DNA of 36,071 bases from a virus. Position 1 is the first letter of the stretch; the number at the start of each line of letters is the position of its first letter. Both the position numbers and the translations under genes were made by a program. Location: the IMG/VR virus record IMGVR_UViG_3300021363_000003, positions 1 through 36,071 of that record. One strand, written 5' to 3'. The notes beneath the pieces are model-generated. The model saw nothing but the letters and a program-made list of their open reading frames with translations. It did no database searches and was not told where the DNA came from. Of this stretch, positions 1 through 8,843 are shown piece after piece.

Positions 1-127
1 GTGAATAGCATGATCGCTTCGCCTGAGATTAGAGAGCTGCGTCAGGTTCCTTTAGCGGGTCGTCACGAAATGTCCTTTTATGCGAAATACGGCACTCCAG
101 CGCAGCAACAATTGGTAGGCAGGCTCT
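1..127. repeat. Terminal direct repeat (circular overlap), left copy
   Basis: These 127 bases are identical to 35945-36071. An exact overlap of this length at the contig ends is the usual mark of a circular assembly. The reading frame continues across the join, which supports true circularity of a 35,944 bp genome or a circularly permuted headful-packaged molecule. Confidence 0.95.
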
Positions 128-519
128 ATGCGCAGATGGGTAATATCGTGAAGGACTCATCTCGTGACTTTGCTGGACAATTCCGAAAGGGTGAGCAGCA
201 ATTACTGCAAGGCATGAAGCCAAACGATTCTGATACGATTGATTCTATGACAGGTAAAGCTGAATCATTGTCGGTTATGAATAAAATGTTGATGGAGAGA
301 TCGCGCCTCACTTCTCAGTATATGAGTCAATATCATATTAATAAACTGCAAGCATCAGAATTTGCTGATAAGAAAATTAATGGTCAGGCTATACGAGATC
401 AAGTACACAATACTTTAAATCCTAAGCCAACGGATGAAGATATTAATTTTATGGCTCAGAAATATAAAAAGACTCCTGATGAAATAAGAACAATGTTAAA
501 AGCAAAAGGGGTGCTCTAA
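1..519 (+). CDS. C-terminal part of ejection/DNA-transfer protein (P22 gp20-like position)
   Basis: This is the 3' part of the gene that starts at 35150. The frame is continuous across the circular join: 265 codons at the right end plus 172 here give a 437-residue protein. The GTG at position 1 is an internal valine codon (context D-V-N-S-M), not a start. The segment is helical and rich in Gln, Lys and Met, with no recognised domain. It lies after a gp7-like gene and overlaps the next ejection-type gene (TAATG at 517-521). In P22 the proteins at this position (gp7, gp20, gp16) leave the capsid with the DNA and form a channel across the envelope. The assignment rests on gene order rather than on a sequence match. 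Confidence 0.75.
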   Translation: MNSMIASPEIRELRQVPLAGRHEMSFYAKYGTPAQQQLVGRLYAQMGNIVKDSSRDFAGQFRKGEQQLLQGMKPNDSDTIDSMTGKAESLSVMNKMLMERSRLTSQYMSQYHINKLQASEFADKKINGQAIRDQVHNTLNPKPTDEDINFMAQKYKKTPDEIRTMLKAKGVL

Positions 520-1739
520 TGCCTAGAGACTTCCTTTCTGAAGATAATGAACAGCCGACAAATGAAAGTTTGCCTGGTCGTGATTTCCTATCGGAAGGTC
601 AACCTCGACAAGAAAGTTTAGGTGAAGCCGCTGCTTGGGCAATTCCTCGCGTAGGTGAAGACCTCATAAAGGGCGCGGCAGGATTTGTAAAAAACATTCC
701 TGGATATTATCAAGCAGCTAAAACAGAAGTCCCTGGCGCATTTAATACCCTTAGAGATCATCCAGGTCATGCAGGAAAACAGGCTTTAGCAGGTATGGCA
801 GAGCTTGGTCAAAATGTTTTTAATGCGCCGCATGATATTGCTAATTATTTGTCGAATAGACTTAACTTATTACCAAAAGATATTAATCAAAAAATTCAAA
901 TGGGTCGCATGCCTGACTCTACCGAAGAGATTAATGCTACTTTTGGTAAACCTGAATATGCCGGTGAGAATCTTATTCGTGGCGTCCCTCGAAATGCTCT
1001 TAATATTTTAGGTGGTGGAAAAGCTATTTCCTCATTAAATCCTATGAATTTAACGGCAAAGAGTATTGCTAAAGATGTAGTTAAGACTGAGAGAAAACAG
1101 GTCAATTTGCATAGTAAAGAATACAATAAAATATGGGATGAAGCTGCAAAGACTGGTTTTAATAATGTTCCTGTCGACTTGACTCGCTTAGGTACTAACT
1201 TAGATGTCATTAAGAAATATAAAGTCCCTAGAGAATATCAGTCTTTAGATAACATGATTAAAAATCCTACTTTGGAAAATGCGCAAAAAGCGCAAAGTGA
1301 CATGAAAGCTATTAGCCGAGGACTCGCCGAGAAATCGCGTAGCAGTTCACTTACTTCTGAAGAACTCGCTGTTCATCAAGCAGCTGAAGATGCGATTAGT
1401 CATATCAATGAGAATATGTTTAAAGATGCGGCTGGCAATATTAACCCTGGATTACAAAAAAAATATCAAAAGGTAACGCATAGCTATCTTCATAATGTTG
1501 TTCCTTATAAGTACAACCCTGATATTCAGGCGTTTAAACAAAAAGAAATGTTGGCACATGAATTGGTAAATAAGCTTTCTCGTGGTGAATTTGCAGCGAA
1601 AAAAGGCCGCGCTCATCCGGCTATGACAATTAGGAATCACCTGAGACCTATTTTGACAGGTGCTGGATTATTGGGTGGCGCTCACGCACTTTACAATAAT
1701 TCGATGGGTCCTACTCCTGGTGGCAATGAAAATCAATAG
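519..1739 (+). CDS. Putative ejection protein (P22 gp16-like position)
   Basis: A 406-residue protein. It starts at an ATG overlapping the upstream stop (TAATG) with AGGGG in front. The N-terminus has a short tandem repeat, two RDFLSE...ESL units within residues 3-36. A Gly/Ala-rich amphipathic stretch follows, then a long helical region with many Lys and Glu. A small hydrophobic segment near the C-terminus (ILTGAGLLGGAHALY) could touch membrane. Position as the third gene after the gp10-like protein, just before the tail fibre genes, fits the P22 gp16 DNA-transfer protein. That is an inference from order and composition; no catalytic motif is visible. Confidence 0.6.
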   Translation: MPRDFLSEDNEQPTNESLPGRDFLSEGQPRQESLGEAAAWAIPRVGEDLIKGAAGFVKNIPGYYQAAKTEVPGAFNTLRDHPGHAGKQALAGMAELGQNVFNAPHDIANYLSNRLNLLPKDINQKIQMGRMPDSTEEINATFGKPEYAGENLIRGVPRNALNILGGGKAISSLNPMNLTAKSIAKDVVKTERKQVNLHSKEYNKIWDEAAKTGFNNVPVDLTRLGTNLDVIKKYKVPREYQSLDNMIKNPTLENAQKAQSDMKAISRGLAEKSRSSSLTSEELAVHQAAEDAISHINENMFKDAAGNINPGLQKKYQKVTHSYLHNVVPYKYNPDIQAFKQKEMLAHELVNKLSRGEFAAKKGRAHPAMTIRNHLRPILTGAGLLGGAHALYNNSMGPTPGGNENQ

Positions 1740-1799
1740 CAATGATTTTCTAGGTTTGTAGTAGTAGAATATCAATACTTTCACAAGGAATGTGATGAG

Positions 1800-3392
1800 A
1801 TGGCGATAACTTATAGCTTAGGCCCGATGCCGAAGTGGATTTTGATAAACAACGAAGGAACCGTTGCGGGCGGCGGCACGCTTGAGACTTTCAGTTCACT
1901 CAATCACACTCAGCATAAACCCGTCTATCTTGATGCGGGCGGCACTATTCCTTATACCAACCCTATTATTTTCGATCTAAATGGCGTTCAAGGCCCGTTT
2001 TATTGGAAATTTGATAGCGCTGCACCTGATGACCTTTACTTTTTAGTTGCCAAAGACAGTGATGGCAATGAATTGTGGACGATGGATGATTACCAGCCTG
2101 AAGGAACTGGTGGTGGGGGTACTGTCAATATCTTCCAGTCATTGACCAATTACATTGGAAACAGTGTATTTATTGACCATATTGATGACACGGCAAGCCC
2201 TACCAATACGACAAACCTCGTTTTGGCTCCAAGCAATCATCATGGCTTCACCCCTGATTTCACCCCGACTGTGGGTCTTTTTGGCGCTTTAGGACCCGAT
2301 ATTCGTTTCGTTAAGTCTAATACTACGGCAACCGATCAAATCACCTTTGAGACGTTCCCAATGGCTACAGCGCCCATGACAGGCGATGTGACGCCCATTC
2401 AGTTTTTGAGGTATCAATGTACGGTAAGTCCCGCCGCTGAAACCTTTAAATCCTTCCAGTTTCCTATCTGCCAGAAGGTTAAAAACCTGTCTAACCAGGT
2501 CATGACCTTCCAGTGTTGGGCGAAGACTGCTGTCAATCCTGCGACTTTGACGGTCTATACGCGACAATATTTTGGCTCAGGTACAGCTGCCAGCGCTGAA
2601 GTCAGAACAGCCGCCGGAACAATGGCGCTCACAACTGCTTGGCAAGAATTTAATATTGTGTTCACAGTTCCTTCTGTTGCTGCCAAGTCTTTAGGTACGC
2701 CTGGGCTTCAGACGGGCGATGATGCCATGTACATGCAAATTGAAATGCCGCTTGGAGCAGGAGCGCTGTGCGACATCAGCTTGACAAAGGCGACATTGCA
2801 TCTTGGCGAAATTGAGCCCGACAAAGATTTTGATACTTATGATCAAATCGATTCAATCACGCAAACACCTCGAACAGGTGACACGATTACCAGTTTACGT
2901 TCGACAGCGCCCCAGGGTTGGTTGGCGATGAACGATACTTCTATTGGTAATGTAGGTTCAGGCGCAACGACCGCGAAAGAAATAACTTTCCAGCTCTATA
3001 AAACGCTATGGGATTGTGTTTTAGATGCGTGGGCTCCTGTATCAACAGGACGCGGCGCTACGGCAACGGCTGACTTTTTGGCTGGCAAAACTCTCACAAT
3101 GCCACGATCTTTAGGTCGCTTGTTGGGAGGCGCAGGTTCAGGTGCAGGATTAACCGCACGAGCGCTTGGTCAGTATCTCGGTACTGAGACGATCGCGATT
3201 GCTGACATGCCAGCGCATACCCATCCTCCAGCCGCAGGCAGTGGTAACTTTATTGTAGACGGAGCGCCAAATGCTGCGGGTGGCTCTGGTACTTCTTGGC
3301 ACGGTGCGCCTTTAACGGGCTCTACAGGTGGAAGCGCAGCAGATGGCAAGATGCCACCTGCAAGTTTTATGAACGTGTTTATCAAGCTGTAA
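1800..3392 (+). CDS. Tail fibre / collar-like receptor-binding protein
   Basis: A 530-residue protein starting at an ATG after AAGGAATGTG. The N-terminal ~100 residues are compact and rich in aromatics and glycines, probably the attachment domain. The middle is beta-rich and resembles a carbohydrate-binding sandwich. The C-terminal ~100 residues carry a tail-collar-like segment with an MPAHTHPP motif and a Gly/Ser-rich stretch ending in PASFMNVFIKL, as in many short tail fibre tips. First of six tail-type genes. Function is inferred from the collar-like end and location; the receptor is unknown. Confidence 0.7.
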   Translation: MAITYSLGPMPKWILINNEGTVAGGGTLETFSSLNHTQHKPVYLDAGGTIPYTNPIIFDLNGVQGPFYWKFDSAAPDDLYFLVAKDSDGNELWTMDDYQPEGTGGGGTVNIFQSLTNYIGNSVFIDHIDDTASPTNTTNLVLAPSNHHGFTPDFTPTVGLFGALGPDIRFVKSNTTATDQITFETFPMATAPMTGDVTPIQFLRYQCTVSPAAETFKSFQFPICQKVKNLSNQVMTFQCWAKTAVNPATLTVYTRQYFGSGTAASAEVRTAAGTMALTTAWQEFNIVFTVPSVAAKSLGTPGLQTGDDAMYMQIEMPLGAGALCDISLTKATLHLGEIEPDKDFDTYDQIDSITQTPRTGDTITSLRSTAPQGWLAMNDTSIGNVGSGATTAKEITFQLYKTLWDCVLDAWAPVSTGRGATATADFLAGKTLTMPRSLGRLLGGAGSGAGLTARALGQYLGTETIAIADMPAHTHPPAAGSGNFIVDGAPNAAGGSGTSWHGAPLTGSTGGSAADGKMPPASFMNVFIKL

Positions 3393-3400
3393 AAATGGAC

Positions 3401-3427
3401 ACATTGGCATGATGCCGATGTTTATTT
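3401..3427 (+). terminator. Possible terminator after first tail fibre gene
   Basis: A 9-bp stem (ACATTGGCA / TGCCGATGT, one G-U pair) with loop TGA, followed by TTTATTT. The U-tract is imperfect, so it may act as a weak terminator or an RNA-stabilising hairpin. Confidence 0.5.
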
Positions 3428-3442
3428 ACAAGGAGCGTAAAA

Positions 3443-3745
3443 ATGGCAGTTCAATTGGTTACAGTTCCAGCTTTAGACCCAAATGCGTACACGGGACCGA
3501 CTCGTGTGATGTCAGGGGTAGCCCGCACAGGTGATGTCTCTCTCGATACCATGTATGGGGCAAATGGCTCAGTAGAATTTGCACGCTGGTTATATCTCGG
3601 CGTGACAGGTGACGTTTCCTATCGTAAATGGGACGGTACTGATCAGACTCTCGTTGGATTGGCAGCAGGCGTTTGGCATCCTGTTTACTCGATCAGGGTA
3701 AACACGACCGGAACAACGGCTACCAGTTTGGTGTGGGGAAGTTAG
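3443..3745 (+). CDS. Small virion/spike-base-like protein
   Basis: A 100-residue beta-rich protein with ATG preceded by AAGGAGCG. The C-terminal half (a YLG-TGDVSYRKWDG segment, then AAGVWHPVYSIRVNTTGTTAT) resembles the short phage and gene-transfer-agent proteins annotated as spike base proteins, which share a GDV...LPVRV...TGTTAT pattern. Placement between two tail fibre genes fits a small structural adaptor. The family link is from memory of the motif and is moderate. Confidence 0.6.
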   Translation: MAVQLVTVPALDPNAYTGPTRVMSGVARTGDVSLDTMYGANGSVEFARWLYLGVTGDVSYRKWDGTDQTLVGLAAGVWHPVYSIRVNTTGTTATSLVWGS

Positions 3746-3753
3746 CTAACTTC
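3738..3753. repeat. 16-bp perfect palindrome over the stop codon
   Basis: GAAGTTAGCTAACTTC spans the TAG stop of the 100-residue protein. Two further palindromes follow at once: GTAATATTAC (3760-3769) and TTAATTAA (3770-3777). No U-tract makes this a clear terminator. It could be a protein-binding site. Confidence 0.5.
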
Positions 3754-3796
3754 AAAAAGGTAATATTACTTAATTAATTGAAAAAGGACTTTCAAA

Positions 3797-5071
3797 ATGA
3801 CTACATCTTTATCGCAAACCGTTTTATCCCCTTGGTTGACACCGGTACGTCTGGCGTCAACTTCAAATATTTCGGGGACGTATTACAATGGCCCAAATAA
3901 CAATGGTCTCGGTGCAACTCTAACGGTTGCAGCATCTTCATTGACTGTGGATAGCGTTCTCGCTGCTGTTGGTGATCGCATTTTGCTGCAAACCCAAACT
4001 AATACTTACGAACAAGGTATTTACATTGTTAAGAGTATTGGTTCAACAGTGGTTTTGGAACGTGCTGATGACCAACAAAGCATTGAACAGCTCAAGGCTG
4101 GTCAGTATGTTTCAGTCGGTGCGGGTTCTGTTCTTGCTGGTAACTTCTACAGCTTGGTTGAGCCGCTTCCCAATGTCATTGGTGTTGATGCTATCGTATT
4201 TAATGCTGACCCTTCTGCTGGTGGCGTGACTTTCTCCGGTGGCGCATCAACAGCAAATGCTTTGCCTGTGTTCTCTGATACGGCTGGCAACATTAAAGCT
4301 GCAACGACTACGGTTACCTTGGGACAAAACTTCAATTTAACAGGTACGTTCACAGCTTCTGGTCCTATCACCTCTACAGCAGGCAACATCACCTCCGGCT
4401 CTTCTGGTGATGCTGGAACATTTATTTCGTTCCCCGCAACCGCTGCTAACGGTACGTTGATACTTGCCGCTGCTAATGCTGGCGGTGCGTTCAATACGAC
4501 TATTAGCAATGCGGCTTCTGTTGGTCAATCACAGGTTATCTCCATCCCTGACGTTGGCGCAGCAACTGGTAAGTTTATCGTTAATACTGCTGCATTAGTG
4601 AGCGGTAACTACCCAGTATTTTCAGGTACGGGCGGCGTGATCATTGACTCAGGTGTTCCAGCTCAGAAATTTGCACAGGTTTCCTTAACTGCCGCGCAAT
4701 TCAATGGTATGTATGCAGCTCCTGTTCTGTTAGTTGCCGCCCCTGGTGCAAACACCATGATCATCGTTGACAGCATCCAATTACAGATGACATTTGTCTC
4801 TGCTGCTTATGCTGCCGGCGGTGTGGTTTCTGCGCAATATGACTTAACTGCAAATGGCGCTGGTGTCCATGCTTCTAGTGATGAAGCTGCTGCTGACTTC
4901 TTTGCTGCTGCAAGTACAGTCTTTAAATTGAATGGCGGCTTAGTATTGGCTCCGTTCACGACTTGCGCAAACAAAGGGTTGTATCTTTCCAACTTAACCC
5001 AAGCTTTCACCACTGGTGATAGCACATGGAGAGTGAAAGTTTACTACCACTTGATCAGCACAACTGCGTAA
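3797..5071 (+). CDS. Tail fibre/adhesin protein
   Basis: A 424-residue protein starting at ATG after AAAAAGGAC. Residues ~15-140 match a widespread phage tail domain: a GATLT...G motif, then VGDRILLQTQTNTYEQGIY, typical of fibre N-terminal or shaft modules. The central part is Gly/Ser/Thr/Ala-rich with short beta repeats (STANALPVFSDTAGNIKA). The C-terminal ~130 residues form a distinct domain with AQYDLTANGAG and TWRVKVYYHL. It ends just before a strong terminator. It is probably a virion adhesin or fibre component. Confidence 0.7.
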   Translation: MTTSLSQTVLSPWLTPVRLASTSNISGTYYNGPNNNGLGATLTVAASSLTVDSVLAAVGDRILLQTQTNTYEQGIYIVKSIGSTVVLERADDQQSIEQLKAGQYVSVGAGSVLAGNFYSLVEPLPNVIGVDAIVFNADPSAGGVTFSGGASTANALPVFSDTAGNIKAATTTVTLGQNFNLTGTFTASGPITSTAGNITSGSSGDAGTFISFPATAANGTLILAAANAGGAFNTTISNAASVGQSQVISIPDVGAATGKFIVNTAALVSGNYPVFSGTGGVIIDSGVPAQKFAQVSLTAAQFNGMYAAPVLLVAAPGANTMIIVDSIQLQMTFVSAAYAAGGVVSAQYDLTANGAGVHASSDEAAADFFAAASTVFKLNGGLVLAPFTTCANKGLYLSNLTQAFTTGDSTWRVKVYYHLISTTA

Positions 5072-5077
5072 TGAATC

Positions 5078-5105
5078 TGGGGGATGTAAAAGTCCCCCAT
5101 TTTTT
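5078..5105 (+). terminator. Rho-independent terminator
   Basis: Stem TGGGGGA / TCCCCCA (7 bp), 8-nt loop, then six Ts. It sits 6 bases after the tail gene stop and just before the next ribosome site. Confidence 0.85.
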
Positions 5106-5116
5106 AAGGAATAAAT

Positions 5117-5257
5117 ATGAGTATATGGGGTGGTGGTTTTATACCGATTGGAAATTATTCTTCGACTGCTTTTAACGAAGATCATTTGATCACGCAAAAT
5201 AATATAGATATTTTGACCCAAAATTCATTAAACATCTTGGTTCAAGAGCCAGTATAG
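5117..5257 (+). CDS. Small 46-residue protein in tail cluster
   Basis: ATG at 5117 follows a good ribosome site (TTTTTAAGGAATAAAT) and the frame runs 47 codons to TAG at 5255. The protein starts MSIWGGGFIPIGNYSS and ends in an Asn/Gln/Ile-rich stretch (NNIDILTQNSLNIL) with a heptad-like pattern, which could form a short coiled coil. Compact spacing to the next gene (10 bp) supports it as a real gene. Function unknown; a small fibre adaptor is possible from position. Confidence 0.65.
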   Translation: MSIWGGGFIPIGNYSSTAFNEDHLITQNNIDILTQNSLNILVQEPV

Positions 5258-5267
5258 GGAGATAGGA

Positions 5268-7640
5268 ATGGCAGGAATAAAGATAGATCATTTACCACCA
5301 GTGGTTACACCTGCTTTGACTGACGTTTTTCCTATTGATCAAGGTGCGGTAACTTATCAGGAATCAGTTTCTCAAGTTCTTTCATTGTTTCAAGCTAATG
5401 GTCAGCCTTTAACAAGAACAAATGACACTAATGTCACCATGACTTTAGGTGGCTCACCCAATACAGCATTATTAAATGCAACTTCCATGACGTTAGGATG
5501 GTCAGGTCAACTCTCGGCAACAAGAGGCGGCACTGGAATTGGTACATACGCGCTTGGTGACACGCTTTATAGTTCAGCGGCTAACACTTTATCTAAACTG
5601 TCCGGCAATATCACATCGGGCATTCAATATCTTTCTCAAACCGGAACGGGCGCTGTATCAGCTGCTCCTGCTTGGTCAACCATTTCTGGTGGAGATATTA
5701 CGGGCGCTGCGCTTTCAAAGACTGATGACACTAATGTCACCATGACTTTAGGTGGAACTCCTACCACAGCTCTTTTAAGAGCGGCGTCCATGACGCTTGG
5801 ATGGACTGGACAACTGTCAGTTGCGCGTGGTGGTACGGGACTCGCGGCGTTGACTGCGCATTATATTCCGATTGGAAATGGTACAAGTGCCTTAACGCTG
5901 CTTGCTCCTTCAGCAACTTCAGGTATCCCTTTAATTTCTCAAGGGGCAGCCGCTGACCCTGCTTATGGCACGGCTGTTGTGGCTGGTGGTGGTACGGGTA
6001 TCGCAACGACTACGCCTTACAGTGTGATTTGTGCGGGCACTACGGCAACAGGCCCATTTCAAAGTTTGGCTAGTTTGGGAAATGCTGGTGAACAGCTTAC
6101 ATCGAATGGCGCAGGTGCATTGCCTACCTGGCAATCAGGCACTACTTCACCATTAACCACAAAAGGTGATCTTTACACCTTCAGTACGGTTAATGCGAGA
6201 CTTGCTGTTGGGACGATCAATGGTCAAATCCTCCAGGTTAATTCTGGGGCGGCTACAGGTCTGGCGTGGTCAACTGCCACCTATCCTTCAACAGCGCTCA
6301 ATGCTGCGCGTATATTGCGGTCTGATGGCACAAATTATGTCGACACCACATCCACCTTTGCAGATACTTATGCAGCCAGTGGTTTTCTCTATGCCAATGG
6401 CGCAAACAATGTGGCTGGACTCGCAACAGCTAACAATGGCGTTCCTGTAACAAGTAATACGGGCGTACCTTCCATTTTAGCCGGTCCAGCAGCCACAGGA
6501 AGAGTTCTCACATCTAATGCAGCCGCTGCACCTAGTTGGTCAACTTCCACATTCCCCTCAGTTGGAGGGGCTGCCGGTAATGTTTTAATCTCAGACGGCA
6601 CGAACTATATTGCATCTACCTCTCTATGGCCCAATACGGTTGGAACCGCTGGAAAGATATTAAGGTCAGACGGAACGACAAATGCCTATACGACTTCCAC
6701 TTTCGCTGATACTTATGCAGCCAATTCAATTTTGTACGCAAGCAGCGCAAACACCGTTGCGGCCCTCGCCACTTCGGCTGCGGCGGTATTAACTACTGTT
6801 GCTAGTGTGCCTACCTGGGCAGCTCAGCTTTCTTTGGCTTTAGGTGGATTGAATGCTTCATTAACAGCAAGTAATGGCGGTATCTTTTATTCGACAGCAT
6901 CAGCCGGTGCTATACTATCGGGAACCGCAACCGCAGGTTTGGCTCTTTTATCAGGCGCGAGCACGACACCTACATGGTCAACAAGCAAGCCTATAACTCA
7001 AGTTGTGGTGCAAGTATTTGCTGCTACGGGTACATACACGCCCACAACTGGAATGGTCTACTGTGAGGTGGAAGGTGTTGGTGGAGGTGGTGGTTCAGGT
7101 GGGACATCAGGGGTTGCTGGCTCTCAGTATAGTAGTGGTGCTGGTGGTGGTGGAGCTTATTCTAAGGGAACCTTTACAGCGGCAGCTATTGGGGCATCTA
7201 AAGCAGTGGCTATTGGTGCAGCGGGTTCGGCTGGCGCAGGAGCTAATGGTGCAGGTGGCAACGGTGGGACCACTACATTTGGCTCAACTTTATTAACCGC
7301 GCCAGGAGGTTCAGGTGGTGGCGGTGGCGCAACGGCTGTCGGAGGTGCGGGCGGCACGGCTGGAACTGGAACTACTTTGGCATTACCTGGTACTCATGGT
7401 GGAAATTCAATTGTGAATGGTTTAGCTGCTTCAAACGTCTTTCCATGCTCTCTTGGTGGAAGCTCAATGTGGGGACAGGGCGGTGTAAATACGACAACAA
7501 ATGGCACTTCAACGGGTAATCCAGGTACTGGCTACGGAGCAGGTGCAAGCGGATGTAATACATACAATACAGGTGCTGATTTTGCCGGTGGGGCTGGAAC
7601 AATAGGGTATTTAATCGTAAAAGAATACTTATCAGTTTAA
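5268..7640 (+). CDS. Large tail fibre with glycine-rich tip
   Basis: A 790-residue protein; the start follows GGGAGATAGGA. Residues 1-40 share an attachment motif with the gene at 7651 (a K-I-x-x-L-P-x-V-V/T-T-P-A core, then FP and TY.E). The shaft has repeated modules (TNVTMTLGG...SMTLGW.GQLS..RGGTG), two of them 101 residues apart and nearly identical. Later repeats use the pattern LRSDGTNYVDTTSTFADTYA. Residues ~590-760 are extremely Gly-rich with GGGG and GAGG runs, like the polyglycine-helix tips of T-even gp38-type adhesins. This tip is the likely receptor-binding part. Confidence 0.75.
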   Translation: MAGIKIDHLPPVVTPALTDVFPIDQGAVTYQESVSQVLSLFQANGQPLTRTNDTNVTMTLGGSPNTALLNATSMTLGWSGQLSATRGGTGIGTYALGDTLYSSAANTLSKLSGNITSGIQYLSQTGTGAVSAAPAWSTISGGDITGAALSKTDDTNVTMTLGGTPTTALLRAASMTLGWTGQLSVARGGTGLAALTAHYIPIGNGTSALTLLAPSATSGIPLISQGAAADPAYGTAVVAGGGTGIATTTPYSVICAGTTATGPFQSLASLGNAGEQLTSNGAGALPTWQSGTTSPLTTKGDLYTFSTVNARLAVGTINGQILQVNSGAATGLAWSTATYPSTALNAARILRSDGTNYVDTTSTFADTYAASGFLYANGANNVAGLATANNGVPVTSNTGVPSILAGPAATGRVLTSNAAAAPSWSTSTFPSVGGAAGNVLISDGTNYIASTSLWPNTVGTAGKILRSDGTTNAYTTSTFADTYAANSILYASSANTVAALATSAAAVLTTVASVPTWAAQLSLALGGLNASLTASNGGIFYSTASAGAILSGTATAGLALLSGASTTPTWSTSKPITQVVVQVFAATGTYTPTTGMVYCEVEGVGGGGGSGGTSGVAGSQYSSGAGGGGAYSKGTFTAAAIGASKAVAIGAAGSAGAGANGAGGNGGTTTFGSTLLTAPGGSGGGGGATAVGGAGGTAGTGTTLALPGTHGGNSIVNGLAASNVFPCSLGGSSMWGQGGVNTTTNGTSTGNPGTGYGAGASGCNTYNTGADFAGGAGTIGYLIVKEYLSV
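5422..5452 (+). repeat. 31-bp direct repeat, copy 1 (copy 2 at 5725-5755)
   Basis: The 31 bases starting ATGACACTAATGTCACC are identical at 5725-5755, exactly 303 bp (101 codons) downstream. They encode the same shaft module of the tail fibre, so the repeat comes from duplication of a structural unit. Confidence 0.9.
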
Positions 7641-7650
7641 GGAGATAAAT

Positions 7651-8319
7651 ATGTCAGGCGTAAAAATAAGTCAGTTACCAGCTATTGTTACTCCAGCGGC
7701 AGGCGATATATTTCCTGTTGTGCAAAGTGGCACAACATATAAAGAAACAGTTACTCAATTGGCATCTTTGGTTTCATCTAATATTTCAGCTAGTTCTATA
7801 ACCAATACCATGCTCGCTCAAATGGGTTCTTATACGATTAAAGGTAATAACACTAACGCCACCGCAAATCCTCAAGATATTAGTGCGGGTCAATATCCCG
7901 CAACCCATACAAATGACAACGCGGCAGCGGGCAATGTGGGTCAATATCAAGAGAGTCTTGTTGCGCCTGGGGCCGCTGTTGCCGCTGCCACAGCTACCGC
8001 CGTTAATGTGACCAGTATCGCTGTTGCGGCTGGAGATTATGACTGTTGGGGAAATATAGATTTGGCTGGAACGGGAACAGGACATAGTGTTTTTGTGGGT
8101 TGGATAAGCACGACAAGTGCAACAGCTCCCGCTTCAAATTTCTACGCTGGTCCTTATTTGGCTGTCGCTGTAGATTTTGCTCCCGGATACGGTATTGTCG
8201 TACCCTATAAAAGGGTGAGTCTCGCCGCACCAGGAACAATCTATTTATCTACTGCGATAACTTATACTGGTGGCGCATCAACAGCTTGCGGAAATCTTTT
8301 TGTAAGACGTGCCAGATAG
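7651..8319 (+). CDS. Second adhesin with shared attachment domain
   Basis: A 222-residue protein, ATG after AAGGAGATAAAT. Residues 1-40 (SGVKISQLPAIVTPAAGDIF...) are clearly related to the N-terminus of the 790-residue fibre, so both probably attach to the same tail site. The rest is Ala/Thr/Gly-rich beta structure ending in NLFVRRAR. It is the last rightward tail gene. Its stop codon (8317-8319) is directly followed by the stop of the convergent gene at 8320, with no terminator hairpin between. Confidence 0.7.
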   Translation: MSGVKISQLPAIVTPAAGDIFPVVQSGTTYKETVTQLASLVSSNISASSITNTMLAQMGSYTIKGNNTNATANPQDISAGQYPATHTNDNAAAGNVGQYQESLVAPGAAVAAATATAVNVTSIAVAAGDYDCWGNIDLAGTGTGHSVFVGWISTTSATAPASNFYAGPYLAVAVDFAPGYGIVVPYKRVSLAAPGTIYLSTAITYTGGASTACGNLFVRRAR

Positions 8320-8514
8320 TTACTCATGAAGGGTTGCTGAAATTATTCGGTAGCCCTCTGCTTGAAGTTCTTTTATCTTTTTAGGCCATAGAATTACTCT
8401 AACATCTGTGCGTTCAAATAATTCTGGCACTTGAAGGTTTTGATAAACGAGAGTCCATTTTCCGCGCGTTAATTTAAAGTGTGGGTCTACTGCTTTAAAA
8501 ATATCTGGGGTCAT
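8320..8514 (-). CDS. Hypothetical protein, 64 residues
   Basis: Last gene of the leftward operon; its ATG overlaps the upstream gene's stop by 4 bp, a sign of translational coupling. The protein is basic and mixed alpha/beta (MTPDIFKAVDPHFKL..., then a TDVRVILWPKKIKELQAEGY segment). No domain recognised. Confidence 0.65.
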   Translation of the reverse strand: MTPDIFKAVDPHFKLTRGKWTLVYQNLQVPELFERTDVRVILWPKKIKELQAEGYRIISATLHE

Positions 8515-8843
8515 GCTGTTTCCTTTAGTTTTCGGCGTTCATGCCATTCTTGTTCTGTTATCTCTATATTGTCGCCAAACTCACGGACGAATATTCCGCT
8601 TCCACATGATTCTCGTGGGACATCAGCATTGTGAAACCATTCTTTGATAGACTTCATCCAAGATGATCGGCAGGATTTACAGACTCGAAGAGTATAAAAG
8701 TTTATGTTTCCCGTAACGCCAGGATAACTTAAAACTTCCTTTTCAAATGGCAATTTCATTTCGTCCATATCATAAAAACATGCCATCCATAATGTTCTTC
8801 GATCTTCATCTTGTTCTTTGCAGCGTACACATGTTTCAGTCAT
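8511..8843 (-). CDS. Hypothetical zinc-binding-type protein
   Basis: A 110-residue protein with CVRC near residue 5 and CKSC near residue 56, two CxxC pairs that could bind one zinc. It overlaps both neighbours by a few bases (8 bp upstream, 4 bp downstream) in a tightly packed operon. A similar architecture is common among phage hypothetical proteins. Function unknown. Confidence 0.65.
   Translation of the reverse strand: MTETCVRCKEQDEDRRTLWMACFYDMDEMKLPFEKEVLSYPGVTGNINFYTLRVCKSCRSSWMKSIKEWFHNADVPRESCGSGIFVREFGDNIEITEQEWHERRKLKETA

Noticed and set aside
1-519. GTG at base 1 as a gene start
   Set aside because: The same codon lies inside the longer frame starting at 35150 once the circle is closed; it is an internal Val.
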